A DNA stretch of 64,000 bases from an uncultured Vampirovibrio sp. (GTDB lineage Bacteria; Cyanobacteriota; Vampirovibrionia; Gastranaerophilales; Gastranaerophilaceae), in contig CAJTLW010000001.1 of assembly GCA_910577515.1 (NCBI GenBank), forward strand, positions 186,001 to 250,000, given 5' to 3'. Of the stretch, positions 1 through 9,217 are shown in pieces. The notes under the pieces were generated by a model. It had not been told where the DNA came from, ran no database searches, and worked only from the letters and a program-made list of their open reading frames with translations. How positions within the stretch are numbered: the first letter of the stretch is position 1; each line of letters opens with the position of its first letter. The position numbers were made by a program, and so were the translations under genes.

Positions 1-1130
1 CAGCAGCAAAAAACTTTGAAAACGTGACTGTGATATCCAATATTAAAGATTATGATATCGATATTGATAATATTGATATAAAAACAAGGGAAAAGCTTGC
101 AATTAAGGCATTTTCAGTTACTTCAAAATATGATGGCATAATTGCAGATGAACTTATAAACAGGTTTTCTACCGAAAAAGAAGATGGAATGGCAGAATTT
201 CAAAATCTCAATATGTCAAAAATAAAAGATTTAAGATACGGTGAAAACCCGCATCAGCCTGCTGCTTTATACAATTACGATAAAACTGTTGATTATGAAT
301 TTTTAAACGGAAAAGAATTTTCATATAACAATATTATTGATGCTACGGCAGCTTTGAACATTGCAGCTGAATTTTACGATGTAAATGCAGCTGTTATTAT
401 CAAACACACAAATCCTTGCGGGGTAGCGCTTGGAAAAACTTTAAAAGATGCCTGGGAAAAAGCACTTGATTGCGATCCTTTAAGTGCATTTGGCGGAATT
501 GTAGCATTTACAGGAAAAATCGATTTAGAAATAGCCAAAATGCTTACCGCTATGTTTTTAGAGGTTGTTATAGCTCCTGATTTCACGGATGAAGCCGTTG
601 AAGAGCTTAGAAAAAAGAAAAATTTAAGGGTTGTAAAATTAAACACACCTTTAGCTGAATATTTAAAATTTACATCAAAAGAAGTGCGTTTAACTCCTTT
701 TGGCGCCCTTATTCAGGAAAAAGACAGCAAAGAACTTGACCCTGAAACGTTTAAAACTGTTTCAAAAGAAAAACCTACTCAGGAAATGATTGAGGATATG
801 GTTTTCGCGTTTAAAGTTTGCAAACATTTAAAATCAAACGCAATTGTTATAGCAAAAGATTTAAGGACGCTGGGACTTTGCGGCGGGCAGACAAGCAGAG
901 TAGGGTCTGTCGAAATAGCACTTAAAAGAGTGTGTGACAGCGCAAAAGGAGCGGTTCTTGCAAGCGACGGCTTTTTCCCTGCAATTGATAATATAGAAGC
1001 AGCAGCGCAAGAGCGCATAGCAGGGATAATTCAACCCGGAGGCAGCATAAAAGACCCTGAAGTCATTAAGGCAGTTGATAAATACGGGCTTGTAATGATA
1101 ACAACAGGAATAAGACATTTTAGACATTAG
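1..1130 (+). CDS. purH: Bifunctional AICAR transformylase/IMP cyclohydrolase, 3' part
   Basis: Catalyses the last two steps of de novo IMP synthesis in the cytoplasm. The reading frame is open from the left edge (codons in phase with base 3, reading A-A-K-N-F-E-N-V-T), so the GTG at 24 is internal and the true start lies outside the window. About 375 residues are visible, of roughly 510 in the family. The transformylase core has the RYGENPHQ motif, the catalytic KHTNPCG motif, SAFGGIVAF, and the family-typical C-terminus GIRHFRH. The MFS gene follows after 9 nt, so the two may be cotranscribed. Identification is certain; only the N-terminal cyclohydrolase portion is missing. Confidence 0.97.
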   Translation, partial: AAKNFENVTVISNIKDYDIDIDNIDIKTREKLAIKAFSVTSKYDGIIADELINRFSTEKEDGMAEFQNLNMSKIKDLRYGENPHQPAALYNYDKTVDYEFLNGKEFSYNNIIDATAALNIAAEFYDVNAAVIIKHTNPCGVALGKTLKDAWEKALDCDPLSAFGGIVAFTGKIDLEIAKMLTAMFLEVVIAPDFTDEAVEELRKKKNLRVVKLNTPLAEYLKFTSKEVRLTPFGALIQEKDSKELDPETFKTVSKEKPTQEMIEDMVFAFKVCKHLKSNAIVIAKDLRTLGLCGGQTSRVGSVEIALKRVCDSAKGAVLASDGFFPAIDNIEAAAQERIAGIIQPGGSIKDPEVIKAVDKYGLVMITTGIRHFRH

Positions 1131-1139
1131 GAAAAATTT

Positions 1140-2330
1140 ATGACAGAAGCATTAACAGCAAATAAAAAGGCAATTTTCGGACTTTCCATGGGGCATTTTA
1201 TGGTTGATTTATATGCATCAGCCTTAATTCCTCTATATCCTATGCTCACATCAAATTTAGGAATAAAATTATCTACAATAAGTCTTATCATTGCTTGCGG
1301 GCATTTATTTTCTTCAATGATGCAGCCATTGTTTGGTTTTTTTGCAGATAAAATGCGCCACCGTGTTTTTATGATATGGGGGCTTGTTATGGGGGCAGTT
1401 TTTATTCCGCTAACCGCTGCTGCAAATCAAGCTTCACTTATGGCCACATGCCTTTTAGTAGGAATGTGTGGAAATGCACTTTTTCACCCGCAGGTAACAA
1501 GCCTTGTTAATACTTTTAATTTTAATAATCCAAATTTATCAAAATATATGGGTGCATTTATGGGACTTGGAACAATTGGCTATGCATTAGGGCCTGTAAT
1601 GTCTTCATCACTTGTTGAAAATTTTGGAATTTATTCATTGAGCTATGTTACGATTTTAGGGGTATCTACTGCGATTATTTTATATTTTGCGGTGCCAAAA
1701 ATCCCTGTTTCAACAGTTAATCAAAGTAAAGAAAAATTCTTAAACATAATGAAAATTATATTAAAGAACAAAACTTATCTTTCTTTAGTATGGATTGCAA
1801 TTGTAAAATCAGGCGTAAGTATAAGTTTTGGAACTTATGCACCATTTATCTTTAAAGAAAAAGGCTTCACCTTGAGCCAAATAGGAATTATTATTACACT
1901 GTTTTTCATATTAAGCGGTATATCAATGATTACAAGTTCTAAGATTGAAAAGAAAATCGGGGCGGAAAATATTATAAGACTGTCATTCTGGACAATTCTT
2001 CCGATGGTATTATTGTTTATGTATACAATAGATAAAATACCGCTTTTTGCCGTTTTAATATTTATTTTAAGCGGATATTTTGTATTTTTATCAGTGTCTG
2101 TCACAATAGTTGCAGCACAAAATCTTATGAAAGAACATAAAGGGGTTATTTCAGGGGTTATGCAAGGATTTAGCTGGGGAATAGGCGCCTTAAGCCTTGC
2201 ACCTTTAGGATATATAGCAGAAATTATCGGGGTTGATAAAATCTTAATTATTATGGCACTTCTGGCTTTTCTTACAGGATTTTTCGGAATTACAAAGAGC
2301 CTAAAACAAGTATTTAAAGAATGCGTGTAA
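1140..2330 (+). CDS. MFS transporter, fosmidomycin-resistance (Fsr) type
   Basis: A 396-residue, very hydrophobic protein with about 12 predicted membrane segments. The start ATG follows a TTAGGAAAA ribosome site just after purH. The early GHFMVDLYASALIPLYP segment and the GNALFHPQ motif resemble Fsr of E. coli (there a SSVFHPE segment), and the first loop has the MFS-like GFFADK turn. Fsr-type proteins are proton-driven exporters. Substrate cannot be read from sequence. It sits between purH and a TRIC-family channel on the same strand with 4-9 nt gaps, so it is probably part of one transcript without an obvious functional link. Confidence 0.85.
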   Translation: MTEALTANKKAIFGLSMGHFMVDLYASALIPLYPMLTSNLGIKLSTISLIIACGHLFSSMMQPLFGFFADKMRHRVFMIWGLVMGAVFIPLTAAANQASLMATCLLVGMCGNALFHPQVTSLVNTFNFNNPNLSKYMGAFMGLGTIGYALGPVMSSSLVENFGIYSLSYVTILGVSTAIILYFAVPKIPVSTVNQSKEKFLNIMKIILKNKTYLSLVWIAIVKSGVSISFGTYAPFIFKEKGFTLSQIGIIITLFFILSGISMITSSKIEKKIGAENIIRLSFWTILPMVLLFMYTIDKIPLFAVLIFILSGYFVFLSVSVTIVAAQNLMKEHKGVISGVMQGFSWGIGALSLAPLGYIAEIIGVDKILIIMALLAFLTGFFGITKSLKQVFKECV

Positions 2331-2334
2331 TTTT

Positions 2335-2997
2335 ATGGAATTTGGTATTGAAATCTTTATAATTGAAATAATTGGGATAATTGCATTTACCATATCAGGC
2401 GTCATTGTTGCTTTCAAGAAAAGATTTGATTTGCTTGGGGTGGTAACTTTAGGTACAATTACTGCTGTTGGCGGCGGAGCTTTAAGAGATATACTTTTAG
2501 GAATTTTGCCCCCTTCAATGTTTAAAAACGGCATCTATGTACTGTTTGCCTTTATTACAGCTATAGCCTCATTTTACATCGGTATTCTTGCAATAAAAAC
2601 AATTAAGAGAAAACGTGTAAAATATTATAATTTAATCACTTTTTTTGACGCTGTCGGGCTTGGTGTTTTTACAGTTGTAGGGGCAAATACAGCCATTGTA
2701 AACGGTTTTGGAGATAACGTTTTTCTAACAATATTTGTAGGCGTTATAACAGGCGTTGGGGGCGGGGTGATACGCGATATTATTGCAAACACTACGCCAT
2801 TTATTATGTATAAAGACCTTTATGCATCTTCTGCCATAATTGGGGCGTGCCTTTATTATGCGCTTTATCAATTGCATTCTAACAGTTTTTTATGTATTTC
2901 AATTTCAATTGTCGCAACAATTTTTGTAAGGCTGCTTGCACAAAAATATAATTTAGGATTGCCGAAGTTTGGAATATATAAAGATAAGGATGATTAA
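2335..2997 (+). CDS. TRIC/YicG (UPF0126) family membrane channel
   Basis: A 220-residue inner-membrane protein built from two similar halves of about three helices. Each half carries the family signature GGGxxRD: AVGGGALRDILLG near residue 45 and GVGGGVIRDIIAN near residue 135. Bacterial TRIC homologues form trimeric cation channels; some YicG relatives have been linked to amino-acid uptake. The ATG overlaps the region just after the MFS stop codon (4 nt gap), suggesting translational coupling. Length matches the family. Confidence 0.9.
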   Translation: MEFGIEIFIIEIIGIIAFTISGVIVAFKKRFDLLGVVTLGTITAVGGGALRDILLGILPPSMFKNGIYVLFAFITAIASFYIGILAIKTIKRKRVKYYNLITFFDAVGLGVFTVVGANTAIVNGFGDNVFLTIFVGVITGVGGGVIRDIIANTTPFIMYKDLYASSAIIGACLYYALYQLHSNSFLCISISIVATIFVRLLAQKYNLGLPKFGIYKDKDD

Positions 2998-3006
2998 AAC
3001 GTTTAT

Positions 3007-3044
3007 GGATTGCCGCACTCCCGTCGGTCGCTCGCAATGACAAG
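3007..3044. repeat. Palindromic repeat of the ATTGCSAGCGA type
   Basis: A GC-rich island of 38 nt in AT-rich intergenic DNA, bounded by ATTGC (3009-3013) and GCAAT (3034-3038) inverted ends, with GGTCGCTCGCAATGACA at its right. This wording is typical of short dispersed palindromes found many times per genome in several bacterial phyla. I saw only this copy in the window. Confidence 0.6.
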
Positions 3045-3242
3045 TTTAATTAAGAATGCCGGGTTATTTGAGGGTATTATTAAGAAATATTAAGATAATT
3101 TAAAATATTAAGGCAATTTTTAGAGAATAAAATACTTTATTAAATCAGGAAGAGGCAATTTAAAACTTAAGGGAGTTAAAGCTTTTAACAAAGGAGTTTG
3201 GAACTTTTAAAGGGAAGTTTTAAAAAGTCTTTAGAATAAGGA

Positions 3243-3248
3243 TATAAT
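3243..3248 (+). promoter_or_regulatory. -10 box for the 90-residue unknown gene
   Basis: A perfect TATAAT about 24 nt before the ATG at 3272. No clear -35 is seen. The resulting short leader contains an AAGGGAGA ribosome site. The rest of 2998-3271 holds only the palindromic repeat and AT-rich DNA with scattered TTAAG words. Confidence 0.5.
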
Positions 3249-3271
3249 TTAATAAAGGGAGACAAGGTCTT

Positions 3272-3544
3272 ATGGCGATAGGTGCAAGAGATAGAATTGA
3301 TGCGATGCTTGTAAAAAAATATGCAATGCAAAAAGTGGATAACCCCACAATTCAAACGTCAATGATAAATCCGGATAAAATGTATGAAGCAATGAATGAT
3401 TATGCACAGATGCATCTTTGTATGTTAAATATTCAGCAAAAACTGAAAAGTACGTGTATTAGTGCAATTTCAGGAAGCATACAATATACAAAATCACGTA
3501 ATATAAAGATGAAAAAGCCGGAAATGTTAGCAACCGCACCTTAA
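3272..3544 (+). CDS. Unknown 90-residue protein
   Basis: Not recognised. A small, mildly basic protein with methionines spread throughout and a hydrophilic C-terminus; no signal peptide or membrane segment. It has its own -10 box and a purine-rich ribosome site (AAGGGAGA), which supports it being a real gene. It ends 25 nt before maf, whose own promoter lies in that gap. Probably lineage-specific. Confidence 0.6.
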   Translation: MAIGARDRIDAMLVKKYAMQKVDNPTIQTSMINPDKMYEAMNDYAQMHLCMLNIQQKLKSTCISAISGSIQYTKSRNIKMKKPEMLATAP

Positions 3545-3557
3545 AAAAGGTTTATGG

Positions 3558-3563
3558 TATAAT
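3558..3563 (+). promoter_or_regulatory. Extended -10 promoter of maf (leaderless)
   Basis: TGGTATAAT: a perfect TATAAT preceded by the TGn extension. It ends 6 nt before the maf ATG, placing the expected transcription start on the A of the start codon. There is no usable Shine-Dalgarno in the 6-nt gap. Confidence 0.6.
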
Positions 3564-3569
3564 CGGGGA

Positions 3570-4190
3570 ATGGAAAAGATTATTTTAGCTTCAAATTCCC
3601 CGAGAAGAAAAGAAATTTTAGCAAAATCAAATATCGATTTTACAGTTGTAAAATCAAATTACGAAGAAGAATCGTTCAAATTTTATAACGAAAGCTTCAT
3701 AAAAAAGAATTCATTATATAAAGCTCTTGATGTTGCAAGACGTATAGATTATACGGCAACGGTAATCGGGGCAGATACAATGGTAATCCTCAAAGAAGGT
3801 AATAGTAGTGTGTGTTTATTAAAGCCTCAAAATTATGATGAGGCTTTTTCTATGCTTAAAAATTTATCAGGAAAAACACATAAGGTAGTTACTTCTATCT
3901 CTCTTGTAAAAAGCCCTGATTTAAAAGATACCACAGAAACTGTTGAAACATTTGTTACTTTCCGCGCCTTAGAAGATGATGAAATTAAAAAATATATAGA
4001 AATATTTAATCCGCTTGATAAAGCAGGAAGCTACGGCATACAGGATTTTTTAACACAAGAGCTTGAAATTTCACCTGAATTTAAAAAGTTAATGCCGAAT
4101 TGCAAAAGTTTTATAGAAAAAATTGAAGGCGATTATTTTAACGTTATGGGAATATCTTTAGATAAATTAAAAGAGATGCTTAAACTATAA
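3570..4190 (+). CDS. maf: Maf-family nucleoside triphosphate pyrophosphatase
   Basis: Cytoplasmic house-cleaning enzyme that hydrolyses non-canonical or modified NTPs to NMP and pyrophosphate. The N-terminus has the family signature ILASNSPRRKEIL, followed by GADTMV with the catalytic aspartate region and LSGKTHKVVTSI. The DKAGSYGIQ motif is complete. At 206 residues it is near the usual 190-200. The start codon coincides with the predicted transcription start (TATAAT ends 6 nt upstream). Confidence 0.93.
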   Translation: MEKIILASNSPRRKEILAKSNIDFTVVKSNYEEESFKFYNESFIKKNSLYKALDVARRIDYTATVIGADTMVILKEGNSSVCLLKPQNYDEAFSMLKNLSGKTHKVVTSISLVKSPDLKDTTETVETFVTFRALEDDEIKKYIEIFNPLDKAGSYGIQDFLTQELEISPEFKKLMPNCKSFIEKIEGDYFNVMGISLDKLKEMLKL

Positions 4191-4196
4191 TATTGA

Positions 4197-4225
4197 TTGC
4201 GTAAATTTCAATTGTGTGGTGTAAT
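4197..4225 (+). promoter_or_regulatory. Promoter of corA
   Basis: TTGCGT (4197-4202), 17 nt, TGTAAT (4220-4225) with a TGn extension. The start point falls near 4232, which excludes the GTG at 4214 as translation start and supports the ATG at 4265. Confidence 0.55.
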
Positions 4226-4264
4226 AGAGGTATAAACAGGGTTAGTCAAAGAGAGGCAAAAGGT

Positions 4265-5218
4265 ATGCTTGAGATTTTCAAAACACAGGATGATAAAACC
4301 CTTAAAACTTTAAATATTAATGATGCCAAATCCGGCTCATGGTTTAATATGATTGACCCCAGCTTTGAAGAAATCCAGAAAGTTTCCCTTGTTTTGGATT
4401 TGGATGAAAGCTTTTTGAAGAATTCTCTCGATATGGACGAAAGGTCGCGTATTGAATATGAGGATGGAAACCTCCTTGTAATTACAAATGTGCCTTTTAT
4501 GGATGATGAAGGGAATTTTGATACTCTGCCTTTGGGTATAATTTATACACCTGAGAGCATTATTACAGTTTCATCTATGGAAAATAAGATTATAGGCTCA
4601 TTTACGCACGAAACCGCAATGTATTTTGATACAAGAAATAAAACCAATTTTATGCTGAATATCTTATTTCGGGCTGCAAAATTTTATTTAAGATATTTAA
4701 ATATAATCAACAAGCATTCTGAGCGCATTGAAGATTCGCTTAAAAAAACGACAAATAATAAGGCACTTTTTCAATTAATGGAAGTGCAAAAATCTCTGGT
4801 TTATTTTACAACAGCACTTAAGGATAATCAAATTGTGCTTCAAAAACTTTTAAGGGTTGCAAATTCAAATAGTATGCAAAGTGCTTTGAAATTTAGCGAA
4901 GATGATATTGATTTGCTTGAAGATGTAATTATCGAAAATAAACAGGCAGTTGAAATGGTTGAGATGCACAGAACTATTTTAGAAAGTATGATGGACGGGT
5001 TTGCATCAATTATAAATAATAATGTGAATGTTATTATGAAATTTTTGGCTGCAATTACAATTATCCTTTCAATTCCTACAATGATTGGCACCTTCTGGGG
5101 AATGAATGTACCCGCACCTTTCCGTGAAAACCCTTTTGGCTTTATGATAATTGTAACACTATCAATTATAGCAGCAGCAGGAGCCGCGATATACTTTAAT
5201 AAAAAAGGTATGTTTTAA
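4265..5218 (+). CDS. corA: CorA-family Mg2+/divalent cation channel
   Basis: Inner-membrane pentameric Mg2+ channel. About 317 residues: a long cytoplasmic N-terminal domain with charged helices, then two C-terminal membrane helices. The GMN selectivity motif is present in FWGMNVPAPF at the end of the first helix, and the tail is short and basic (YFNKKGMF). The frame is open back to a GTG at 4214, but the promoter lies downstream of that point and an AGAGAGG ribosome site precedes the ATG at 4265, so I choose the latter. Converges on the next gene. Confidence 0.9.
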   Translation: MLEIFKTQDDKTLKTLNINDAKSGSWFNMIDPSFEEIQKVSLVLDLDESFLKNSLDMDERSRIEYEDGNLLVITNVPFMDDEGNFDTLPLGIIYTPESIITVSSMENKIIGSFTHETAMYFDTRNKTNFMLNILFRAAKFYLRYLNIINKHSERIEDSLKKTTNNKALFQLMEVQKSLVYFTTALKDNQIVLQKLLRVANSNSMQSALKFSEDDIDLLEDVIIENKQAVEMVEMHRTILESMMDGFASIINNNVNVIMKFLAAITIILSIPTMIGTFWGMNVPAPFRENPFGFMIIVTLSIIAAAGAAIYFNKKGMF

Positions 5219-5220
5219 GT

Positions 5221-6099
5221 TTATTTAAAATATTCAAACGGAAATTTATAATCAGAAAAACGCAATTCTTTTGTAGAATGACGGATTGCACCATTATAAA
5301 ATACTTTATTTTCAACATATCTTACAGGAGAGGCGTTTGAAAGCGCTTTAACAGGCTCATAATCATAATGTTTACAATCAAACACAAAACATTTGTTGGA
5401 GTATTCAGTGCCTGCAGCAACCGTGTATTTTGAATCAAAGCCTGCAATAATACCTCTTTTAAAAGTGTATGCAAAATCAGAATAAAATCTATCGTAATTA
5501 ATATCAGCTCCACAAGAGCCGGTATAACGCCTTAGAGAACCAGAACGGTAAGAAAAGCTCTCTTTAGCCTTTATTAAATCATTATCTTCGATATTTTCAC
5601 AATCAATAAAAACTGTAAATTCTTTGGTGGGGTCCTCATCATAAGTATACTCTGATTTTAATTGCAATGATGGGAGCCTGTTAAAAAGAATTACATTATT
5701 ATTTTCATAATCTTTTATAATTTCAATATTGCCATCCCTGTCAAATGCTGCCTCAGTTTTTATAACGCCATTATCATCTTTTATTCTGAGTGTTCCTCTT
5801 GAGAAATCACGATTATTAGAAATGCAAACTTCAAGATAAGTATCGTTCACTTTAGATATTGTATTTTTAGCATAGGAGTGGATATTTTCAGCTTCATCAA
5901 GAATAGGCAAAAAGGCAGATGTGGTTTTTTCGGCTTCATTAAAGAGTGCTAAAATATCAGCAGATGCAGGTTTTTTAACATTTTCAATATTTGGCTGAAA
6001 CGGATAATCGGTTTGCACATCATTGTGTTTCGTTGTATTAAAATAAATGATACCCGAAAAAGCCGGATTTGCATTTGCATGTATACTTGCTACTCTCAT
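5221..6099 (-). CDS. Unknown protein with N-terminal PAFSG tag
   Basis: Not recognised. 292 residues, soluble, no signal peptide or membrane helix. Residues 12-16 read PAFSG, which matches the short N-terminal x-F-x-G/A tag seen in two other unknown proteins of this window. The remainder looks like a mixed alpha/beta fold, with an aromatic- and charge-rich second half. It converges on corA with a 2-nt gap and is upstream of nothing on its strand. Probably lineage-specific. Confidence 0.75.
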   Translation of the reverse strand: MRVASIHANANPAFSGIIYFNTTKHNDVQTDYPFQPNIENVKKPASADILALFNEAEKTTSAFLPILDEAENIHSYAKNTISKVNDTYLEVCISNNRDFSRGTLRIKDDNGVIKTEAAFDRDGNIEIIKDYENNNVILFNRLPSLQLKSEYTYDEDPTKEFTVFIDCENIEDNDLIKAKESFSYRSGSLRRYTGSCGADINYDRFYSDFAYTFKRGIIAGFDSKYTVAAGTEYSNKCFVFDCKHYDYEPVKALSNASPVRYVENKVFYNGAIRHSTKELRFSDYKFPFEYFK

Positions 6100-6177
6100 T
6101 TTTAAACAATTTCTTTTTAGTGCGGATTAATATAAGGTTTATAAAAGTTATTTTTTGCGCACCATGTTTAAAAATAT

Positions 6178-9063
6178 TTACAATCCTTTACCGCAGCAAT
6201 TTTTATATTTTTGCCCGCTTCCACAAGGGCATTTATCATTTCTGCCAATTTTATCATCGTTTATTATAGGAGCATTTTTAACAGGTGTTTCGCCATCTAT
6301 ATTATCCTGAATTTCAGCTTCATTATTTACAGAATTTTTAAGAGCTTTGGTAAGTTCCGTTTCAATTCCCCTATCTTGCCCCATAAGCTGGCTTTGAGGC
6401 AACACAGCCCCTTCTGTAAGCGGCGTATCACTTAAAGATAAATCTGCTACTTCACTGTTATCAGGGCTTACTATTTGAACGCCAAATTTTGTTCTCATAA
6501 TGTGTCTTACGGTTTCAGATTGAATATCAGACATCATAGAATTAAAGAGATTAAATGCACCTTTTTTATATTCAATAAGCGGGTCTTTTTGCCCGTATGC
6601 AACTAAACCAATGCTATCTTTAAGATCATCAATGTTTGCAAGGTGGTCAATCCATTTTGCATCTATCACTTGCAATAAAATATCACGCTCAAGCTGCCTT
6701 ATTACGTTATTATCAGAGAAAGCTTCCTGTTTTTCTTCATTAAGCTGATATCTTTCAATAACAGAATTAAAATTATCAACTGTTAATTTCTCATGGTTTT
6801 TATATGCCATTTTTGTAAGGTTTTTAAGGTGATTTGACATATCAGTATATCTAAAAGTTTTAATATCATCCACAGAAAGCGTTGTTAATTGAGGGAAAAC
6901 AGATTTCATCTCATTAATCAGCATATTTAATTCTTCAGGAACATATTCGCTCGGGGACATATCAGGCGAAATATACTGTCTTAAGATTTTATCAACCTCT
7001 TTTTCAATCATATAAATAATATCAGAATTAAGATTATTTGAATTTAAAACTTTTTTCCTTTGGGCGTAGAATTTTTCCCTCTGGATATTTATAACATCAT
7101 CATATTCTAAAACCGATTTTCTTATATCAAAATAATGAGTTTCAACTTTCTTTTGGGCGGATTCAATCTGGCGTGAAATAAGCGGAGAATTTATCACCAT
7201 ATCATCACTCATAAACTGTGCTATAACATTTCCGCCGAATTTTCTCATTAAATCATCTTCTAAGGATAAGAAAAATTTAGTAGACCCAGGATCCCCCTGC
7301 CTTGCAGCACGGCCTCTAAGCTGGTTATCGATACGGCGAGATTCGTGTCGTTCTGTTCCTATAACATGCAAACCGCCAAGCTCTATTACTTTTCTATGCT
7401 CTTCTTCCGTAATTTCTCTAGCGCGGATAAGTGCTTCTTCTTTTAATTCTTCATATTTAGGATTTTCAGGAGTAATCCCTTTAGAATCAAGTTCTTCCTT
7501 TGCAAGATATTCAGGGTTCCCGCCCAACAAAATATCTGTACCTCTTCCTGCCATATTGGTAGCAATCGTTACAGCACCAACACGGCCTGCCTGAGCTATA
7601 ATGTAGGCTTCTTTCTGGTGATGCTTTGCGTTAAGTACGTTATGTTTTACACCTACCTGTTTTAAAAGGGCAGAAATAAGCTCAGACCTTTCAATACTGA
7701 TAGTTCCAACAAGCACGGGACGCCCGATTTTAGACATACGTACAATTTCTTCAACAACTTCTTTGTATTTTACAGTTGTCTTATTAAAAATGGCATCAGG
7801 TTCATTTATTCTGATATCAGGTTTGTTAGTCGGAATTGACGTAACAGGAAGATTGTAAATTTTGCCAAATTCCGCCTCTTCTGTCATAGCAGTACCTGTC
7901 ATGCCGGATAATTTCGGATACAATCTGAACAAATTTTGGAATGTAATGCTTGCAAGGGTTTGGGTTTCATCCTGAATAGGTACGTTTTCTTTAGCTTCAA
8001 TGGCTTGATGAAGCCCATCTGACCATCTTCTTCCTTGCATCAGGCGCCCCGTAAACTCATCCACAATCATCACTTCGTTATCACGAACAACATAATCCGT
8101 GTCTTTTATAAATAGCTCTTTTGCCTTCAGAGCTTGCAAAAGATGGTGCGCATACTGGGTTTGGATATCAAATAGATCATCAACTCCTAATAGCTCCTGT
8201 GCTTTATCAATACCATCTTCTGTAAAAATTATATTTTTATTTTTTTCATCCACCTCATAATGGGTAACTTTTTCAAGCTGCGGCGCAATTTTCGCCATTA
8301 ATCTGTAAGTATCTGCTGATTTTTCAAGACGGCCTGAAATAATCAAAGGAGTTCTTGCTTCATCAATTAAAATACTATCAACTTCATCAATTATGGCATA
8401 GTTATACGGTCTTTGAACAAGAGCTTGCGTGCTTGTTGCCATATTGTCACGAAGATAATCAAACCCAAATTCATTATTGGTACCATAAGTAATATCACAA
8501 GCATAAGCCGTTTTTTTCTTTTCGAAATCAAAACTATCTGTTGATAAAATAACACCAACGCTTAAACCTAAAAATTCAAAGATTTTTCCCATCCAATCAC
8601 GGTCACGCTGAGCAAGGTAATCATTCACGGTAATTATATGAACACCCTTACCTGTTAGAGCATTTAAATAGGCAGGCAATGTTGCAACAAGGGTTTTACC
8701 TTCCCCTGTTCTCATCTCTGCAATATGCCCTTCATGGAGAAATATGCCGCCAATTAATTGCACATCAAAATGACGCATATTTAAAACACGACGTCCGGCT
8801 TCGCGAACAACCGCAAAAGCTTCGGGGAGAATTTTATCCAAAGCTTCTTTTTCAAGAGCCTTATCGGTTTTATAATCGGGCGAAGTTTCTCTTTTCGATA
8901 ATATTTCTTTAAATTCAGCCGTTTTAGCTTTAAGTTCATCATCAGAAAGCTTCATAAAATCTTCTTCAAAATGATTTATATGCTCAACAACAGGCATGAT
9001 TTTTGAGATTTTCCTGTCATTTGGATCTTTGAAAACTTTAAGCAATACGTCTATAACGCCCAT
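6178..9063 (-). CDS. secA: Preprotein translocase ATPase SecA
   Basis: Motor of the Sec pathway, driving unfolded preproteins through SecYEG. 961 residues. Walker A TGEGKT lies at 119-124, the DEVD helicase motif at 226-229, and motif VI is RGRAARQGDPGSTKF. The C-terminus carries the zinc-binding SEC-C motif CPCGSGQKYKNCCG, which in other bacteria contacts SecB or ribosomes. A strong AGGGGAG ribosome site precedes the ATG. Monocistronic by layout, with a divergent transporter upstream. Confidence 0.98.
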   Translation of the reverse strand: MGVIDVLLKVFKDPNDRKISKIMPVVEHINHFEEDFMKLSDDELKAKTAEFKEILSKRETSPDYKTDKALEKEALDKILPEAFAVVREAGRRVLNMRHFDVQLIGGIFLHEGHIAEMRTGEGKTLVATLPAYLNALTGKGVHIITVNDYLAQRDRDWMGKIFEFLGLSVGVILSTDSFDFEKKKTAYACDITYGTNNEFGFDYLRDNMATSTQALVQRPYNYAIIDEVDSILIDEARTPLIISGRLEKSADTYRLMAKIAPQLEKVTHYEVDEKNKNIIFTEDGIDKAQELLGVDDLFDIQTQYAHHLLQALKAKELFIKDTDYVVRDNEVMIVDEFTGRLMQGRRWSDGLHQAIEAKENVPIQDETQTLASITFQNLFRLYPKLSGMTGTAMTEEAEFGKIYNLPVTSIPTNKPDIRINEPDAIFNKTTVKYKEVVEEIVRMSKIGRPVLVGTISIERSELISALLKQVGVKHNVLNAKHHQKEAYIIAQAGRVGAVTIATNMAGRGTDILLGGNPEYLAKEELDSKGITPENPKYEELKEEALIRAREITEEEHRKVIELGGLHVIGTERHESRRIDNQLRGRAARQGDPGSTKFFLSLEDDLMRKFGGNVIAQFMSDDMVINSPLISRQIESAQKKVETHYFDIRKSVLEYDDVINIQREKFYAQRKKVLNSNNLNSDIIYMIEKEVDKILRQYISPDMSPSEYVPEELNMLINEMKSVFPQLTTLSVDDIKTFRYTDMSNHLKNLTKMAYKNHEKLTVDNFNSVIERYQLNEEKQEAFSDNNVIRQLERDILLQVIDAKWIDHLANIDDLKDSIGLVAYGQKDPLIEYKKGAFNLFNSMMSDIQSETVRHIMRTKFGVQIVSPDNSEVADLSLSDTPLTEGAVLPQSQLMGQDRGIETELTKALKNSVNNEAEIQDNIDGETPVKNAPIINDDKIGRNDKCPCGSGQKYKNCCGKGL

Positions 9064-9217
9064 TTATAAATTTCTCCCCTAATAAGTTTTATGTAAATCC
9101 ATATTACCACAAACAAAGAAAAGTGATTAACCAGTAGGTTATTATAAAACAAAATTGACTATAATTTATGATTAGGTAAAATTAAGTAGATTAGTATTTT
9201 TATTTGAGGAGGATATT

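Noticed and set aside
24..26. GTG as the start of purH
   Set aside because: The frame is open to the left edge and the upstream codons match PurH (A-A-K-N-F-E-N), so the gene begins outside the window.
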